64,000 nt of DNA, from positions 592,001 through 656,000 of the forward strand of contig JAPTMU010000030.1 in NCBI GenBank assembly GCA_028583405.1, given 5' to 3'. Position 1 is the stretch's first letter; each line of letters opens with the position of its first letter. Of this stretch, positions 46,390 to 58,699 are shown in pieces. The translations under genes were made by a program, and so were the position numbers. The notes beneath the pieces are model-generated. The model searched no databases. It worked only from the letters and a program-made list of their open reading frames with translations, and was not told the origin of the DNA. The stretch comes from Pogonophryne albipinna. Its lineage: Eukaryota > Chordata > Actinopteri > Perciformes > Artedidraconidae.

Positions 46390-48755
46390 CCGGGCATTCG
46401 TGCAGATGTGAAGCGGTGGTGTGCATCTTGCCGTGAATGTCAGCTGGTTAACCCGCAGGCCACCCCCAGGGCGCCTTTGCGCCCGTTACCATTGATTGAG
46501 GTGCCTTTTGAGAGAGTTGGTATGGACCTCATCGGGCCATTAGACCGGAGTGCACGGAGATATCGCTTTGTACTGGTCCTAGTGGATTATGCAACGCGAT
46601 ATCCCGAGGCAGTGCCGCTGCGTAATATCTCTGCAAAGAGTGTGGCGCAGGCACTGTTGCACATTATGTCCCGAGTCGGGATCCCGAAAGAGATCCTGAC
46701 TGACCAGGGCACACAGTTTATGTCACGCACACTACGCGAGCTCTATGAACTATTGGGAGTCCATTCAATACGGACTAGTGTTTACCATCCTCAGACCGAC
46801 GGCCTGTTGGAACGGTTTAATAAAACACTAAAGAACATGGTTCGTAAGTTCGTTCACAAAGAGAGTCGTAATTGGGATAAATGGCTAGATCCTCTGTTGT
46901 TTGCAGTGCGGGAGGTGCCCCAGTCCTCCACGGGTTTTTCTCCCTTTGAGCTCTTATTTGGCAGGAAGCCCTGGGGTGTTTTGGACCTAGTTAAGGAAAA
47001 CTGGGAGGAGGGTCCAAGCACCAGTAAAAACGAAATACAGTACGTTATGGACCTGCGAGCAAAACTCCACTCACTGGGGCAGATATCACGGGAGAATTTG
47101 CTCCAGGCTCAGGAACGTCAGCAGCGCCTGTACAACAGAGGGTCGAAACTGAGACAATTTTCACCGGGAGACAAAGTGCTTGTATTACTCCCATCCTCTA
47201 GCTCTAAACTACTCGCCAAGTGGCAAGGACACGACGAGTGGGGGACGTAGATTATGAGGTGGTGCGTTCTGACAGGGGGGGAGCAACACAGATTTACCAC
47301 CTTAACCTCCTGAAAGCATGGAGGGTGGTGGCGTCTGTTTCTCTGGCCACCACGGTGATTGAGAGAGATGAGTTGGGACCGGAGGTCATTAAAAGCAACA
47401 AATTAGCGCCGGTCTGTTGTAGCGACAATCTGTCACCGGGCCAGAGAGCAGACGTTGCTTCGTTGCAAAGGCAGTTTGCCGATGTGTTCTCCCCGCTGCC
47501 AGGGCGCACCTCTCTCATACACCACCGCATAGAAACGCCCCCGGGCGTGGCCATTCGTTCACGGCCCTATCGGCAGCCTGAACACAAGAGGAAAATTGTT
47601 CAGGCGGAGCTTCAGGCTATGCTAGAGATGGGAGTGATAGAAGAGTCCACCAGTGACTGGTGTTGCCCCGTCGTGCTGGTACGTAAGTCCGACGGGTCAA
47701 TCCGGTTCTGTGTGGACTACCGCAGGGTGAACGAGGTGTCCAAATTCGATGCTTATTCAATGCCCCGGGTCGACGAACTCCTGGATCGGCTAGGCACTGC
47801 TCGCTTTTACACAACGCTGGATTTAACCAAGGGCTATTGGCAGATTCTCCTTTCTCCAGAGTCTAAGGAAAAAACGGCCTTCTCCACTCCGTATGGTTTA
47901 TACCAATTTATCACACTTCCTTTCGGGTTGTTCGGAGCTCCAGCCACCTTCCAGCGGCTCATGGACCGGGTGCTGCGTCCCCACTCTGCATATGCTGCTG
48001 CTTACTTGGATGATGTCATCATTCACAGTGAGACATGGGAGCAGCATATGCAACAGGTGGGGGCGCCTCGAACAGTGGGGTGGGGGCCGTTTTGTCCCAG
48101 CAGGTAGAGGGGGTCGACCGCCCCGTACTGTACATTAGCCGTAAGCTCGCCCAGAGGGAGGTGAATTACAGCACGGTGGAAAAGGAGTGTCTCCTGCGGT
48201 ACTACCTCCTGGGGCGCCCTTTCACCCTCTGGTCGGACCATGCCCCGCTCCAGTGGCTCCAACGCATGAAGGATGTCAACGCCCGGATCACTCTGTGGTA
48301 TCTGGCGCTATAGCCTTTCAACTTCAAGGTGATCCACAGGCCGGGTAACCGGATGGTCGTGGCTGATTTGCTCTCTCGCTCGGCAGAGGCGGGGGGAGTC
48401 AGTTTGCGGCCGGCGGGATCCCGGCCTGAGTCGGGCGGTGGGGGTATGTGGCAGCGGGGTGTGGTTAGGGCGCCGGCTGCTGGTGTGAAGGGAGTGGCTC
48501 GGCCGGAGGCCAGACAGCTGATCGGAATCAGGTAATCAGTCACTGAATAAAAGCATGTGGTAACCTGGTTCTGGTCTGTCTTGCAGTAGGCAGGATCCTG
48601 GGAGGTCGCCGAAGGACCTGTGAAGGATCCCACACGGGCAACGTTTTGCAACCCGTGTTGTACACTTTGTTTTGGTGCTAATAAACGCCTGTGTTCAACC
48701 CAAACCCTGCTCTTTCCGTCCCTCTTTGAACCCTGTGTGAGCGGAGAGGCTCACA
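46390..48755 (+). mobile_element. 5'-truncated gypsy (Gmr1-like order), copy C
   Basis: Same structure and same lesions as copy B. Private changes include DGLLERFN for DGLVERFN and KPWGV for KPRGV. Shared frameshift, deletion and stop mean the element was already dead before tandem duplication. Confidence 0.9.
48447..48755 (+). repeat. 3' LTR of gypsy copy C
   Basis: Same ends, followed by GTTAG and NLR intron. Confidence 0.9.
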
Positions 48756-48887
48756 GTTAGCTTGCTGTACTCTGCTGCGTTTTCCCTTCACAAACTGCTC
48801 ACATGATTTCATTAAAGAACAGTTTCATATATTAGATTACATAAAAACTGAATCCTCTTCAGATCAGGTTACAGGAGAAACTCTTAC

Positions 48888-48992
48888 TTTGTGTCTGAGG
48901 GTCCAGGTTCATTACTGAAGAATGGAGGGTCCCACATAGACCAGTCACTCTTCAGAGACAGACAGCTGGGGACTGGAGACTCTGCTCTCTGT
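48888..48992 (-). CDS. NLR gene, N-terminal repeat exon, copy 1
   Basis: 105 nt, same splice sites. Encodes SDWSMWDPPFFSNEP: Asp as in the 39.6-kb copy and Asn as in the inner copies, so it is an intermediate variant. Confidence 0.83.
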
Positions 48993-49247
48993 CTGTGGAA
49001 ACAACATGTTTTAAACATCATTAGTTCATCTAAAGAGCAGCTTTGGACCTATGACTGTTCACCTGATTAAAGATTTTAGAGTTCTTGAGTCGTGATTTTG
49101 GGTTTCTGTTTTTAAAATTCATTCAAGTCCAACATGTAGAGTGAGGATGATTTCACTAGTAGATTATTTACTATTGCTGACAAGAAGCAAGAGTTCAATT
49201 ACACTTTGATAATGTACTCTACTGGGTTTCATTAAACAGTTTAGATC

Positions 49248-49645
49248 AGGGGTGGGGAACCTCCGGCCCCCGGGCCGCATACGGCCCGCGAGACCATTTG
49301 GTACGGCCCTCGAGGTCATTTATAAACACACGCAAAAAAGAAAGAAATTTAAGAAATCTAGACCGCAAAAAAATTAAACAAACGAGTGCCTGTTTTTCCT
49401 GGCCACGGTCAGGGTCCTTGAACACAACACGAGCCTAACGTGTCATCACGTGGTATATGTCTCTTCTGACACATGCTGACGGAGAGCACCGGAACGCCAC
49501 TCGGCACTTCTAAAAATTGCAGTACCCATAAGGAGCCGTACACATGCCGCAGTTCCTGCGTGGCTGTGTCTTTAGTTGAAAGCCCAGTGGCGATCTGTTC
49601 ATCTGTCATACTGATCATACAGTCAATAACTTTGTTGTTATTAGC
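49248..49645 (+). mobile_element. hAT-like fragment, last unit
   Basis: CAGGGGTGGGGAACCTCCGG terminus. This copy continues into unduplicated intron instead of gypsy sequence, marking the original junction. Confidence 0.65.
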
Positions 49646-50690
49646 ATCTGGTTAGCTAGCTATGCTAACGAATATAAGAAGCTTTTTCTACAACCAGTGA
49701 GGTAAAGGTACATCTTTATATGATCATTATAGTTATTATAAAAAATAAGAGAATAAAGTAAACGGGTATAAAATACTATATGACAGTAAAAAAAAGTTGT
49801 TATTAATAAACAAGAATAGAGTTTGAAAGGAGAGTGATTTGTAAAATATCCATAGAGGAAAAGAAAATCTGCTTCCAGTTCTGTTTCATATCGTGTTGAG
49901 AGATGAATCCTTAGATCTCCTAATGTTGCTCTCAAAGTGCACCAGATTGATGCTTTTAACTTCAACATTTAAAAAAACATCTTCCCGGGGGAGCATGCCC
50001 CCCGGAGCCCCCTAGAGGAGGTGAGGAGGACCCCCGTAGAAGAGGTTAGGTCCCCCCCTAGAGGAGGTTTATAATTATTGGGATAAATAAAAACCGGTTT
50101 GAAATCATTCCGATGTAAACTATAGGACAGTAAACCAGACATATCGTTTAAAACTGGAGAGATTAACAAATATGCATAAATAAATGTTAACTGGTAAAAT
50201 AAGATATAAATGAAGCACAAAAATAAAATAAGTTACATGTATTTGTTATTGGCTATGGTAGGTTATTGGTTATGTTCACATACTTATTTGATTATTAATA
50301 TTAAATGCAAACCGATCTTTTTCATATGGGTGTTTAAAGTTGTACCTTCTAGATCAGGTCTCTAGTGATTGGGCTCAAAGTGCACCAGATTGAAGCATTT
50401 TACTTTGAAATGTTTTTTAAAATCTTCCCGGGGGGGGGGGGGGGCATACCCCCGGACCCCCCTAAAGGATGTGAGGTCCACCCCCCAATTAAAACATGTT
50501 CATACAATACTGAATACATTTGAACCCTTTATATATCAGCTGTCCACCGTGTCAATAGGTATCTCTGTTTGTAGTGTGTTGGTCTTTTGTAGAGGTTTTT
50601 CATTGCCAGCTCAAATCTTGCCTCGGGCAGCAAACTGGCTATGTCAGATACCAAAAAACAGAATCCTCTTCAGGTCAGTTTACAGTAGAA
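49646..50690 (-). other. NLR intron 1 with two hAT-related fragments
   Basis: CTCAAAGTGCACCAGATTGA occurs at about 49933 and 50374, each followed by CTTCCCGGGGG and CCCGGA-CCCCCTA blocks as in the element at 16123-16576. A G14-like run lies at about 50429-50443. No exon seen. Confidence 0.6.
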
Positions 50691-50698
50691 ACTCTTAC

Positions 50699-50833
50699 TT
50701 TGTGTCTGAGGGTCCAGGTTCATTACTGAAGTATGGAGGGTCCCACATAGACCCGTCACTCTTCAGAGACAGACAGCTGGGGACTGGAGATTTGTCCTCT
50801 TCCTCATCTTTTAAATCACTCATCTTCTCCAGT
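50699..50833 (-). CDS. NLR gene, first coding exon
   Basis: ATG at 50823 opens MSDLKDEEEDK, followed by the same peptide repeat (SPVPSCLSLKSDGSMWDPPY, then EPGPSDT) and donor AAA|GTAAGA. Coding length 125 nt, leaving phase 2 as required by the repeat exons. A TTATCACTCAG acceptor at 50834 suggests a non-coding 5' exon upstream. A 110-bp GT tract (minus strand) begins 18 nt before the acceptor. MSDLKDEEED-type starts are usual for fish NLRC3-like proteins, from memory. Confidence 0.85.
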
Positions 50834-50849
50834 CTGAGTGATAAACCAC

Positions 50850-51271
<422 letters not shown>

Positions 51272-51521
51272 TAATAATAAACTTGGTTAAAATACATGAA
51301 ATCAGTCAGACTGCAGACAGGCCATTCTCCATTTTGACTGCGCTGGGCTGTCACATGTTATGTAACTCTGATTAATCAGAAAACAGGAAATAATCAAAGT
51401 TTACAACACTTGCAGAAGTCTCAATGGACTCTAGAACGCTGATTTTTAACCAAGAAGTTATTTTCTGACATCCAGTAAATAATGAATGTGTTAGAAAGCA
51501 GATCCTGGTGTTCACACTCAC

Positions 51522-51700
51522 CCTGTTGTCGTCCTGCTCCGAGCTGTAAAATGGCGTCTGGCAGTCTGACAAGTCTGACTTCATACTTTCAGTTTCAACT
51601 TCCCTTTCTCTCTGCAGCTCCTCCCTTTGTTTCATATCCAGCCTCCTCAGCTGAAGCAGTTTACATACAGGGACTTTGTTCAGTGAGATAAAAGACATGC
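51522..51700 (-). other. Possible upstream exon of the NLR gene
   Basis: On the minus strand an open stretch (LLQLRRLDMKQREELQRERE, later SDLSDCQTPFYSSEQDDNR) ends at a good donor AGG|GTGAGT. It could be a 5' exon, coding or not, of the NLR or of another gene. The upstream boundary is a guess. Confidence 0.3.
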
Positions 51701-51844
51701 AGCTAAAAACAAGCTCAACAAAGTTATCAAAAGACGACACAACATCCACACATCAGCGACCATAGGATATCATTAAATCTGCTTCATATCAAAAACTATG
51801 AACAGCGACTTAAATAAAAACACAAAGCTACTAATTTACAAGAT

Positions 51845-51975
51845 GTGTGTCACAAGTAAGTCTCAAGTCTTGCACTCAAGTCCGAGTCAAGTCTCAAGTC
51901 AGGATGGGCAAGTTCAAGTCAAGTCCTAAACTTTGACAAACGAGTCTTTAACAAGTCATTGTGAGCTTTTCACCA
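51845..51975. repeat. Degenerate CAAGTCTCAAGTC repeat
   Basis: Irregular direct repeats of CAAGTC with CTCAAGTCCGAGTCAAGTCT. A common fish dispersed element from memory. Confidence 0.6.
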
Positions 51976-52975
51976 AATGTAATGACATCCATCAACAGAA
52001 TAATACTTAATAATCAAAGTGCTCTTTATTAGTCACATTAATAATGTAATAATCCATCTTCTCTCTGCTGGTAAAGTAACGTGTGTTCTTCTATTTGAAG
52101 AGGGATCAGTAAGGTAAGGCTACCTGACGGTTTATTGGATGAGTTGGATGTAGAAAAGTCAGAATCAAAATAGATGTTTTTATTTCAATTTCAAGCATTT
52201 TCAAGGATTTCCAGCACCCGTACGAACCCTGCTGTCTATAGGAGTGTCTGGCAATAGAGAGGTGCAAGAATGAGTCCTAAAACCCCGGAAAAGACTTTCA
52301 CCACTTCCTGTCTGGAAGTCAATGGTTCTCTGAATGTGTTTTGGTTGTAAGCCTCATATGGTTCTATGGTTAACACAAGCTGAACAGATGTTAATACGTC
52401 TGTAAAAAACCCACAAAGGGTGTTGAGATCTCCATATTAGGTTGAATACTTAAAATGAAAGTTAATTATAGGGTTAGGGTTACATGTACATTTTAGAAAT
52501 TAGGGCGATGTTTGGAGCTGCTGCTGTATGAAAGCGGCTCGTTTGGTTTAAATAAAACACGTCACCATGATTTTATAATTACTCGTTAGTTAGTTAGCTT
52601 GTAAAGTAGATATAATGTTTGCAAGATGGATCGATATATAGAGTTTGCTAGCCAGCTTATTGGATAGATAGCTAACATTTGCTAGTTAGTAGATATCACA
52701 CTAGTTTGATCTGTAGGTTAACTTGTTTTTATTATATTGTTTTGTTGGCCGTTGAGTCCTCTTCCGGCAGTGAGAGTTATTATAAACGTTCGTAGCTCAT
52801 CATAACGGAGCCATCTCCACTAAAAGACACCACAGAGTTAATAAACATATGTGATTTTTGGCCTTTTCCATATGTCATCCTGCAGTCACTTACAGTATGC
52901 TGTAAAACCATCCAATCGCCGCAGTGTATCTGAGAATGATCCCAAATCAAAAGTATTGTTTACATTGCAGCTAGT
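51976..52975. other. No gene seen
   Basis: AT-rich with GTTAGTTAGTTAGC-like stretches; nothing assigned. Confidence 0.4.
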
Positions 52976-52984
52976 GCTAAACCA

Positions 52985-53672
52985 GACAAACGTACACATA
53001 TGAAACAGAAGTGGAAAAGGGGACTGGCTGGTCTACCTGCATGTGCCATCCGACCTCTGCAGCTCATCCAGAATGCAGCGGCTCGTCTGGTCTTCAACCT
53101 TCCTAAATTCTCCCACACCACTCCGCTCCTCTGCTCCCTCCACTGGCTTCCGGTAACTGCTAGAATCCACTTCAAGACACTGGTACTTGCGTACCATGCT
53201 GCGAATGGATCTGGCCCTTCCTACATCCAGGACATGGTTAAACTGTACACCCCAGCACGTGCACTCCGCTCTGCATCAATCAAACGACTCGCTGCACCCT
53301 CGCTGCGAAGGGGACCCAAGTTCCCATCAGCAAAAACACGTGGGTTTGCTATCCTGGCTCCAAAATGGTGGAATGAGCTCCCCATTGACATCAGGACAGC
53401 AGATAGCTTACACACCTTCCGGCGCAGACTGAAAGCTCATCTCTTTCGACTCCACTTCGAGCGATAGAATTTCTAACAGAGCACTTATATACTAACAAAG
53501 GACTGGCTTATCTAAAGCCAGTTGAGGAGCACTTGAAATGTTTGGCTCTATGAAACCTGAGGTACTTTATGATTCTGTTTTCTTCAAGGTTGTGTCTTCC
53601 TGGTCGATTGTACTTATTGTAAGTCGCTTTGGATAAAAGCGTCAGCTAAATGTAATGTAATGTAATGTAATG
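52985..53672 (+). mobile_element. L2/CR1-type LINE, 3' fragment
   Basis: An open frame of about 155 codons (53000-53467) encodes the post-RT C-terminal region of L2-like LINEs: LQLIQNAAARLVFNLPKFSH, LHWLPVTARIHFKTLVLAY, WNELPIDIRTADSLHTFRRR and a stop. The 3' UTR ends TCGCTTTGGATAAAAGCGTC and (TGTAA)n. RT and endonuclease domains are missing (5' truncation), so it is dead on arrival. Confidence 0.88.
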
Positions 53673-54335
53673 GGACGGGGCTACATAAGGTGAATAGATT
53701 TGAACACGAAGAAGTACGCCTTCAGTCTTCTTTCAAAGTCAAAAGCGAGCACACTTGTTAGAGATGTTCATACGTTTTCTAGGAGGAAGAACAAATACCT
53801 TGCCCTATAGACATCCCATAACCTCGATGACTGAGTATCTTCATGTATAGAGCTTTCTTTCACTTTCTTGGTGCCATAGCAACAGAGCGTGAGTCCGTCT
53901 ATCTTACGGAGGAGACGAGGGAATCTCCTGTTCCTGCTTTGACTCATAAGAGTGAGTGAATAACAACGCTCCTGTGTTTCTGTAATGTGTCTGTGTTTGT
54001 ATGCCAGTGTTTTTATCACCCTGATGAACACACGATGAGACCTCCCACGGATATACAGACTCTGAGCAATCACATCGCAAAGTTTTCATAATCTCCCCGG
54101 CAGCCAGCCCTCTTCTAACGGCATTTAGACTTCTTTCAAAAGGTCTCTCTGTGTCTGCATTGGTTTCACAGAGCCCACTGGGGTGTAACATTGAAATGCA
54201 GACAGCCAGACAACACAACAGATAAGACTTCTTTCACCCGACTGCAACCCGATGGAAAAAAGAATATGATATTTATGTTGTGAGGATGCACGGACAGGAT
54301 GTTTCTGCTGTGCTCTATGTGACATGTACTGTATC
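53673..54335. other. No gene seen
   Basis: Short overlapping ORFs on the minus strand have no domain. Confidence 0.4.
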
Positions 54336-55140
54336 AATCAATCAATGTTTATTTATATAGCCCAATATCACAAATGTTACATTTGTCTCAGTGGACTTCA
54401 CAGTGTGTACAGAATATCAGTATGACAATACGACACCCTCTGTCCTCAGACCCTCTGTCCTCAGACCCTCTGTCCTTAGACCCTCTGTCCTCAGACCCTC
54501 TGTCCTTAGACCCTCTGTCCTCAGACCCTCTGTCCTTAGACCCTCACATCGTACAAGGAAAAACTTCCGGAGAAAACCCACAGTTTAAAGGGAAAAATGG
54601 GAGAAACCTCAGGGAGAGCAACAGAGGAGGGATCCCTCTCCCAGGACGGACAGACGTGCAATAGATGCCGTGTGTAAATTGAAAAGATAATACATTTGCA
54701 ACATAGGTAGTCCAAATGTTTGGAAATGCATGTGTGTATAATAGGAAGATGAATCCACGAGGATATCCATCCAGGACCTATGATCCAGGACCACAGCCAC
54801 GACTCAAGATCTAGGGCTCGCGATGCAGGACACAGGACCGCAGGATCATCCATGACTCCGGATCCCGGCGTATATAGACACCAAAAAGAAAGAAATGTGG
54901 GGAAGCTGGGTTAATCGGAACATGAGAGCACACAGGTATAGACAGAGAGAAGGAAGAAGTAAGATGTCCCCCGACAAACTAAGCCTATATCAGCAAAACT
55001 AGGGGCTGAATCTAATCAGCCCTAACTATAAGCTTTATCAAAAAGGAAGGTCTTAAGCGCACTCTTAAAAACGGATAGGGTGTCTGCCGCCCGAACACAA
55101 ACTGGAAGCTGATTCCACAAATGTGGAGCTTGATAAGATG
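54335..55140 (+). mobile_element. Dispersed fish repeat (class unassigned)
   Basis: Starts near (ATCA)n TTTATTTATATAGCCCAATA, TTTGTCTCAGTGGACTTCAC; later AGAGCAACAGAGGAGGGATC, GCCCTAACTATAAGC and GGAAGCTGATTCCACA. From memory these blocks belong to a long, very frequent teleost interspersed repeat. Contains a 15-bp minisatellite. Confidence 0.6.
54433..54545 (+). repeat. 15-bp minisatellite (about 7 units)
   Basis: CCCTCTGTCCTCAGA and the variant CCCTCTGTCCTTAGA alternate. The period is a multiple of three, so an LSSDP-like ORF appears. Confidence 0.95.
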
Positions 55141-55763
55141 ATACTGTATGTAGTAACGTATGTTGCTTATTGTTCTCTTTTATCCTTTCGCCTGTATCTC
55201 CTTGTCTTTCATCCTTTCTTTATAACTAATGCTGTTGATGCATTTTATTTTATTTTAAAAAGGTGGCTATTATCATCTGGCCGAGGTAACAGCTGGAAAT
55301 TAGCAAAGCTTCTCCATTTACTGTTTTGTGTGACAGTTGATCATAAACTAAACTGTAGCATGGAAATGTTTTCACAAGACGAGGCATTACTAAGACTGAT
55401 GGAGGTATTCTCCAGTGTGCGTTTAAAATGTCAAAAGCTTATCCTACTTCATCAGAGGCTCTGTGGCACAGCAGCATCTGCCCGCTCTGTTTGAGATTCT
55501 TCCCACCTCCAGAGTATTAACTATTCATGGCCTGGCAGAGTGAGTTATGACAGAGAATGACAGCGAAAGGGTCCGAAAAAAGAGAGGAAGCAGAAATGTG
55601 TTCACAGCAAAAAGTACTTATATTACTTTGCGGGGTTTAATCATTTTGATGGCAACGTTTTCCTCCGATATAAAATCTGCTTCAGTTTAAATGGAAACTT
55701 TATTAAAGCAGTATTTTATGTTTTGACACGGAAAGCGTTACTATGGACTTTACAGCAGCTCAT
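55141..55763. other. No gene seen
   Basis: A 123-codon ORF at 55123-55494 has no recognised domain; it overlaps repeat sequence. Confidence 0.4.
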
Positions 55764-58699
55764 TCAAAGATATATTTCAGTGTTTAGTTCCTCTACTACT
55801 TTAAAGAGTCCTCTCCTGCTGATGTTCAGGTGTATATCAGTATGTAGTGTCTCTACTTTAAAGAGTCCTCTCCTGCTGATGTTCAGGTGTATATCAGTAT
55901 GTAGTGTCTCTACTTTAAAGAGTCCTCTCCTGCTGATGTTCAGGTGTATATCAGTATGTAGTGTCTCTACTTTAAAGAGTCCTCTCCTGCTGATGTTCAG
56001 GTGTATATCAGTATGTAGTGTTTCCACTTTAAAGAGTCCTCTCCTGCTGATGTTCAGGTGTATATCAGTATGTAGTGTCTCCACTTTAAAGAGTCCTCTC
56101 CTGCTGATGTTCAGGTGCATATCAGTATGTAGTGTCTCCACTTTAAAGAGTCCTCTCCTGCTGATGTTCAGGTGTATATCAGTATGTAGTGTCTCTACTT
56201 TAAAGAGTCCTCTCCTGCTGATGTTCAGGTGTATATCAGTATGTAGTGTCTCCACTTTAAAGAGTCCTCTCCTGCTGATGTTCAGGTGCATATCAGTATG
56301 TAGTGTCTCCACTTTAAAGAGTCCTCTCCTGCTGATGTTCAGGTGCATATCAGTATGTAGTGTCTCCACTTTAAAGAGTCCTCTCCTGCTGATGTTCAGG
56401 TGTATATCAGTATGTAGTGTCTCTACTTTAAAGAGTCCTCTCCTGCTGATGTTCAGGTGTATATCAGTATGTAGTGTCTCTACTTTAAAGAGTCCTCTCC
56501 TGCTGATGTTCAGGTGTATATCAGTATGTAGTGTCTCTACTTTAAAGAGTCCTCTCCTGCTGATGTTCAGGTGTATATCAGTATGTAGTGTCTCTACTTT
56601 AAAGAGTCCTCTCCTGCTGATGTTCAGGTGTATATCAGTATGTAGTGTCTCTACTTTAAAGAGTCCTCTCCTGCTGATGTTCAGGTGTATATCAGTATGT
56701 AGTGTCTCTACTTTAAAGAGTCCTCTCCTGCTGATGTTCAGGTGTATATCAGTATGTAGTGTCTCTACTTTAAAGAGTCCTCTCCTGCTGATGTTCAGGT
56801 GTATATCAGTATGTAGTGTCTCTACTTTAAAGAGTCCTCTCCTGCTGATGTTCAGGTGTATATCAGTATGTAGTGTCTCTACTTTAAAGAGTCCTCTCCT
56901 GCTGATGTTCAGGTGTATATCAGTATGTAGTGTCTCTACTTTAAAGAGTCCTCTCCTGCTGATGTTCAGGTGTATATCAGTATGTAGTGTCTCTACTTTA
57001 AAGAGTCCTCTCCTGCTGATGTTCAGGTGTATATCAGTATGTAGTGTCTCTACTTTAAAGAGTCCTCTCCTGCTGATGTTCAGGTGTATATCAGTATGTA
57101 GTGTCTCTACTTTAAAGAGTCCTCTCCTGCTGATGTTCAGGTGTATATCAGTATGTAGTGTCTCTACTTTAAAGAGTCCTCTCCTGCTGATGTTCAGGTG
57201 TATATCAGTATGTAGTGTCTCTACTTTAAAGAGTCCTCTCCTGCTGATGTTCAGGTGTATATCAGTATGTAGTGTCTCTACTTTAAAGAGTCCTCTCCTG
57301 CTGATGTTCAGGTGTATATCAGTATGTAGTGTCTCTACTTTAAAGAGTCCTCTCCTGCTGATGTTCAGGTGTATATCAGTATGTAGCGTCTCTACTTTAA
57401 AGAGTCCTCTCCTGCTGATGTTCAGGTGTATATCAGTATGTAGTGTCTCTACTTTAAAGAGTCCTCTCCTGCTGATGTTCAGGTGTATATCAGTATGTAG
57501 TGTCTCTACTTTAAAGAGTCCTCTCCTGCTGATGTTCAGGTGTATATCAGTATGTAGTGTCTCTACTTTAAAGAGTCCTCTCCTGCTGATGTTCAGGTGT
57601 ATATCAGTATGTAGTGTCTCTACTTTAAAGAGTCCTCTCCTGCTGATGTTCAGGTGTATATCAGTATGTAGTGTCTCTACTTTAAAGAGTCCTCTCCTGC
57701 TGATGTTCAGGTGTATATCAGTATGTAGTGTCTCTACTTTAAAGAGTCCTCTCCTGCTGATGTTCAGGTGTATATCAGTATGTAGTGTCTCTACTTTAAA
57801 GAGTCCTCTCCTGCTGATGTTCAGGTGTATATCAGTATGTAGTGTCTCTACTTTAAAGAGTCCTCTCCTGCTGATGTTCAGGTGTATATCAGTATGTAGT
57901 GTCTCTACTTTAAAGAGTCCTCTCCTGCTGATGTTCAGGTGTATATCAGTATGTAGCGTCTCTACTTTAAAGAGTCCTCTCCTGCTGATGTTCAGGTGTA
58001 TATCAGTATGTAGTGTCTCTACTTTAAAGAGTCCTCTCCTGCTGATGTTCAGGTGTATATCAGTATGTAGTGTCTCTACTTTAAAGAGTCCTCTCCTGCT
58101 GATGTTCAGGTGTATATCAGTATGTAGTGTCTCTACTTTAAAGAGTCCTCTCCTGCTGATGTTCAGGTGTATATCAGTATGTAGTGTCTCTACTTTAAAG
58201 AGTCCTCTCCTGCTGATGTTCAGGTGTATATCAGTATGTAGTGTCTCTACTTTAAAGAGTCCTCTCCTGCTGATGTTCAGGTGTATATCAGTATGTAGTG
58301 TCTCTACTTTAAAGAGTCCTCTCCTGCTGATGTTCAGGTGTATATCAGTATGTAGTGTCTCTACTTTAAAGAGTCCTCTCCTGCTGATGTTCAGGTGTAT
58401 ATCAGTATGTAGTGTCTCTACTTTAAAGAGTCCTCTCCTGCTGATGTTCAGGTGTATATCAGTATGTAGTGTCTCTACTTTAAAGAGTCCTCTCCTGCTG
58501 ATGTTCAGGTGTATATCAGTATGTAGTGTCTCTACTTTAAAGAGTCCTCTCCTGCTGATGTTCAGGTGTATATCAGTATGTAGTGTCTCTACTTTAAAGA
58601 GTCCTCTCCTGCTGATGTTCAGGTGTATATCAGTATGTAGTGTCTCTACTTTAAAGAGTCCTCTCCTGCTGATGTTCAGGTGTATATCAGTATGTAGTA
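55764..58699. repeat. 57-bp minisatellite, array 3 (about 51 units)
   Basis: Same monomer and orientation as array 1, and the longest and most uniform of the three. A degenerate unit at 55764-55797 (TTCAAAGATATATTTCAGTG) opens the array. Units around 56020-56390 carry TCTCCAC and GTGCATATC variants; two isolated GTAGCGTC variants lie near 57386 and 57956, 570 bp (10 units) apart. Right of 58699 I find no trace of the hosting element. The 1,007-codon ORF is an artefact. Confidence 0.98.

Larger units (their letters stand above)
43134..49645. repeat. 3,256-bp tandem unit (gypsy + NLR exon + hAT fragment)
   Basis: Corresponding points recur every 3,256 bp: exon starts 42480, 45736 and 48992; LTR starts 41935, 45191 and 48447; the junctions TTATTAG|CCGGGC at 43133 and 46389. 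The last unit ends at 49644, where TTATTAG continues into native sequence CATCTGGTTAGC. The leftmost unit is 419 bp shorter. Confidence 0.95.
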
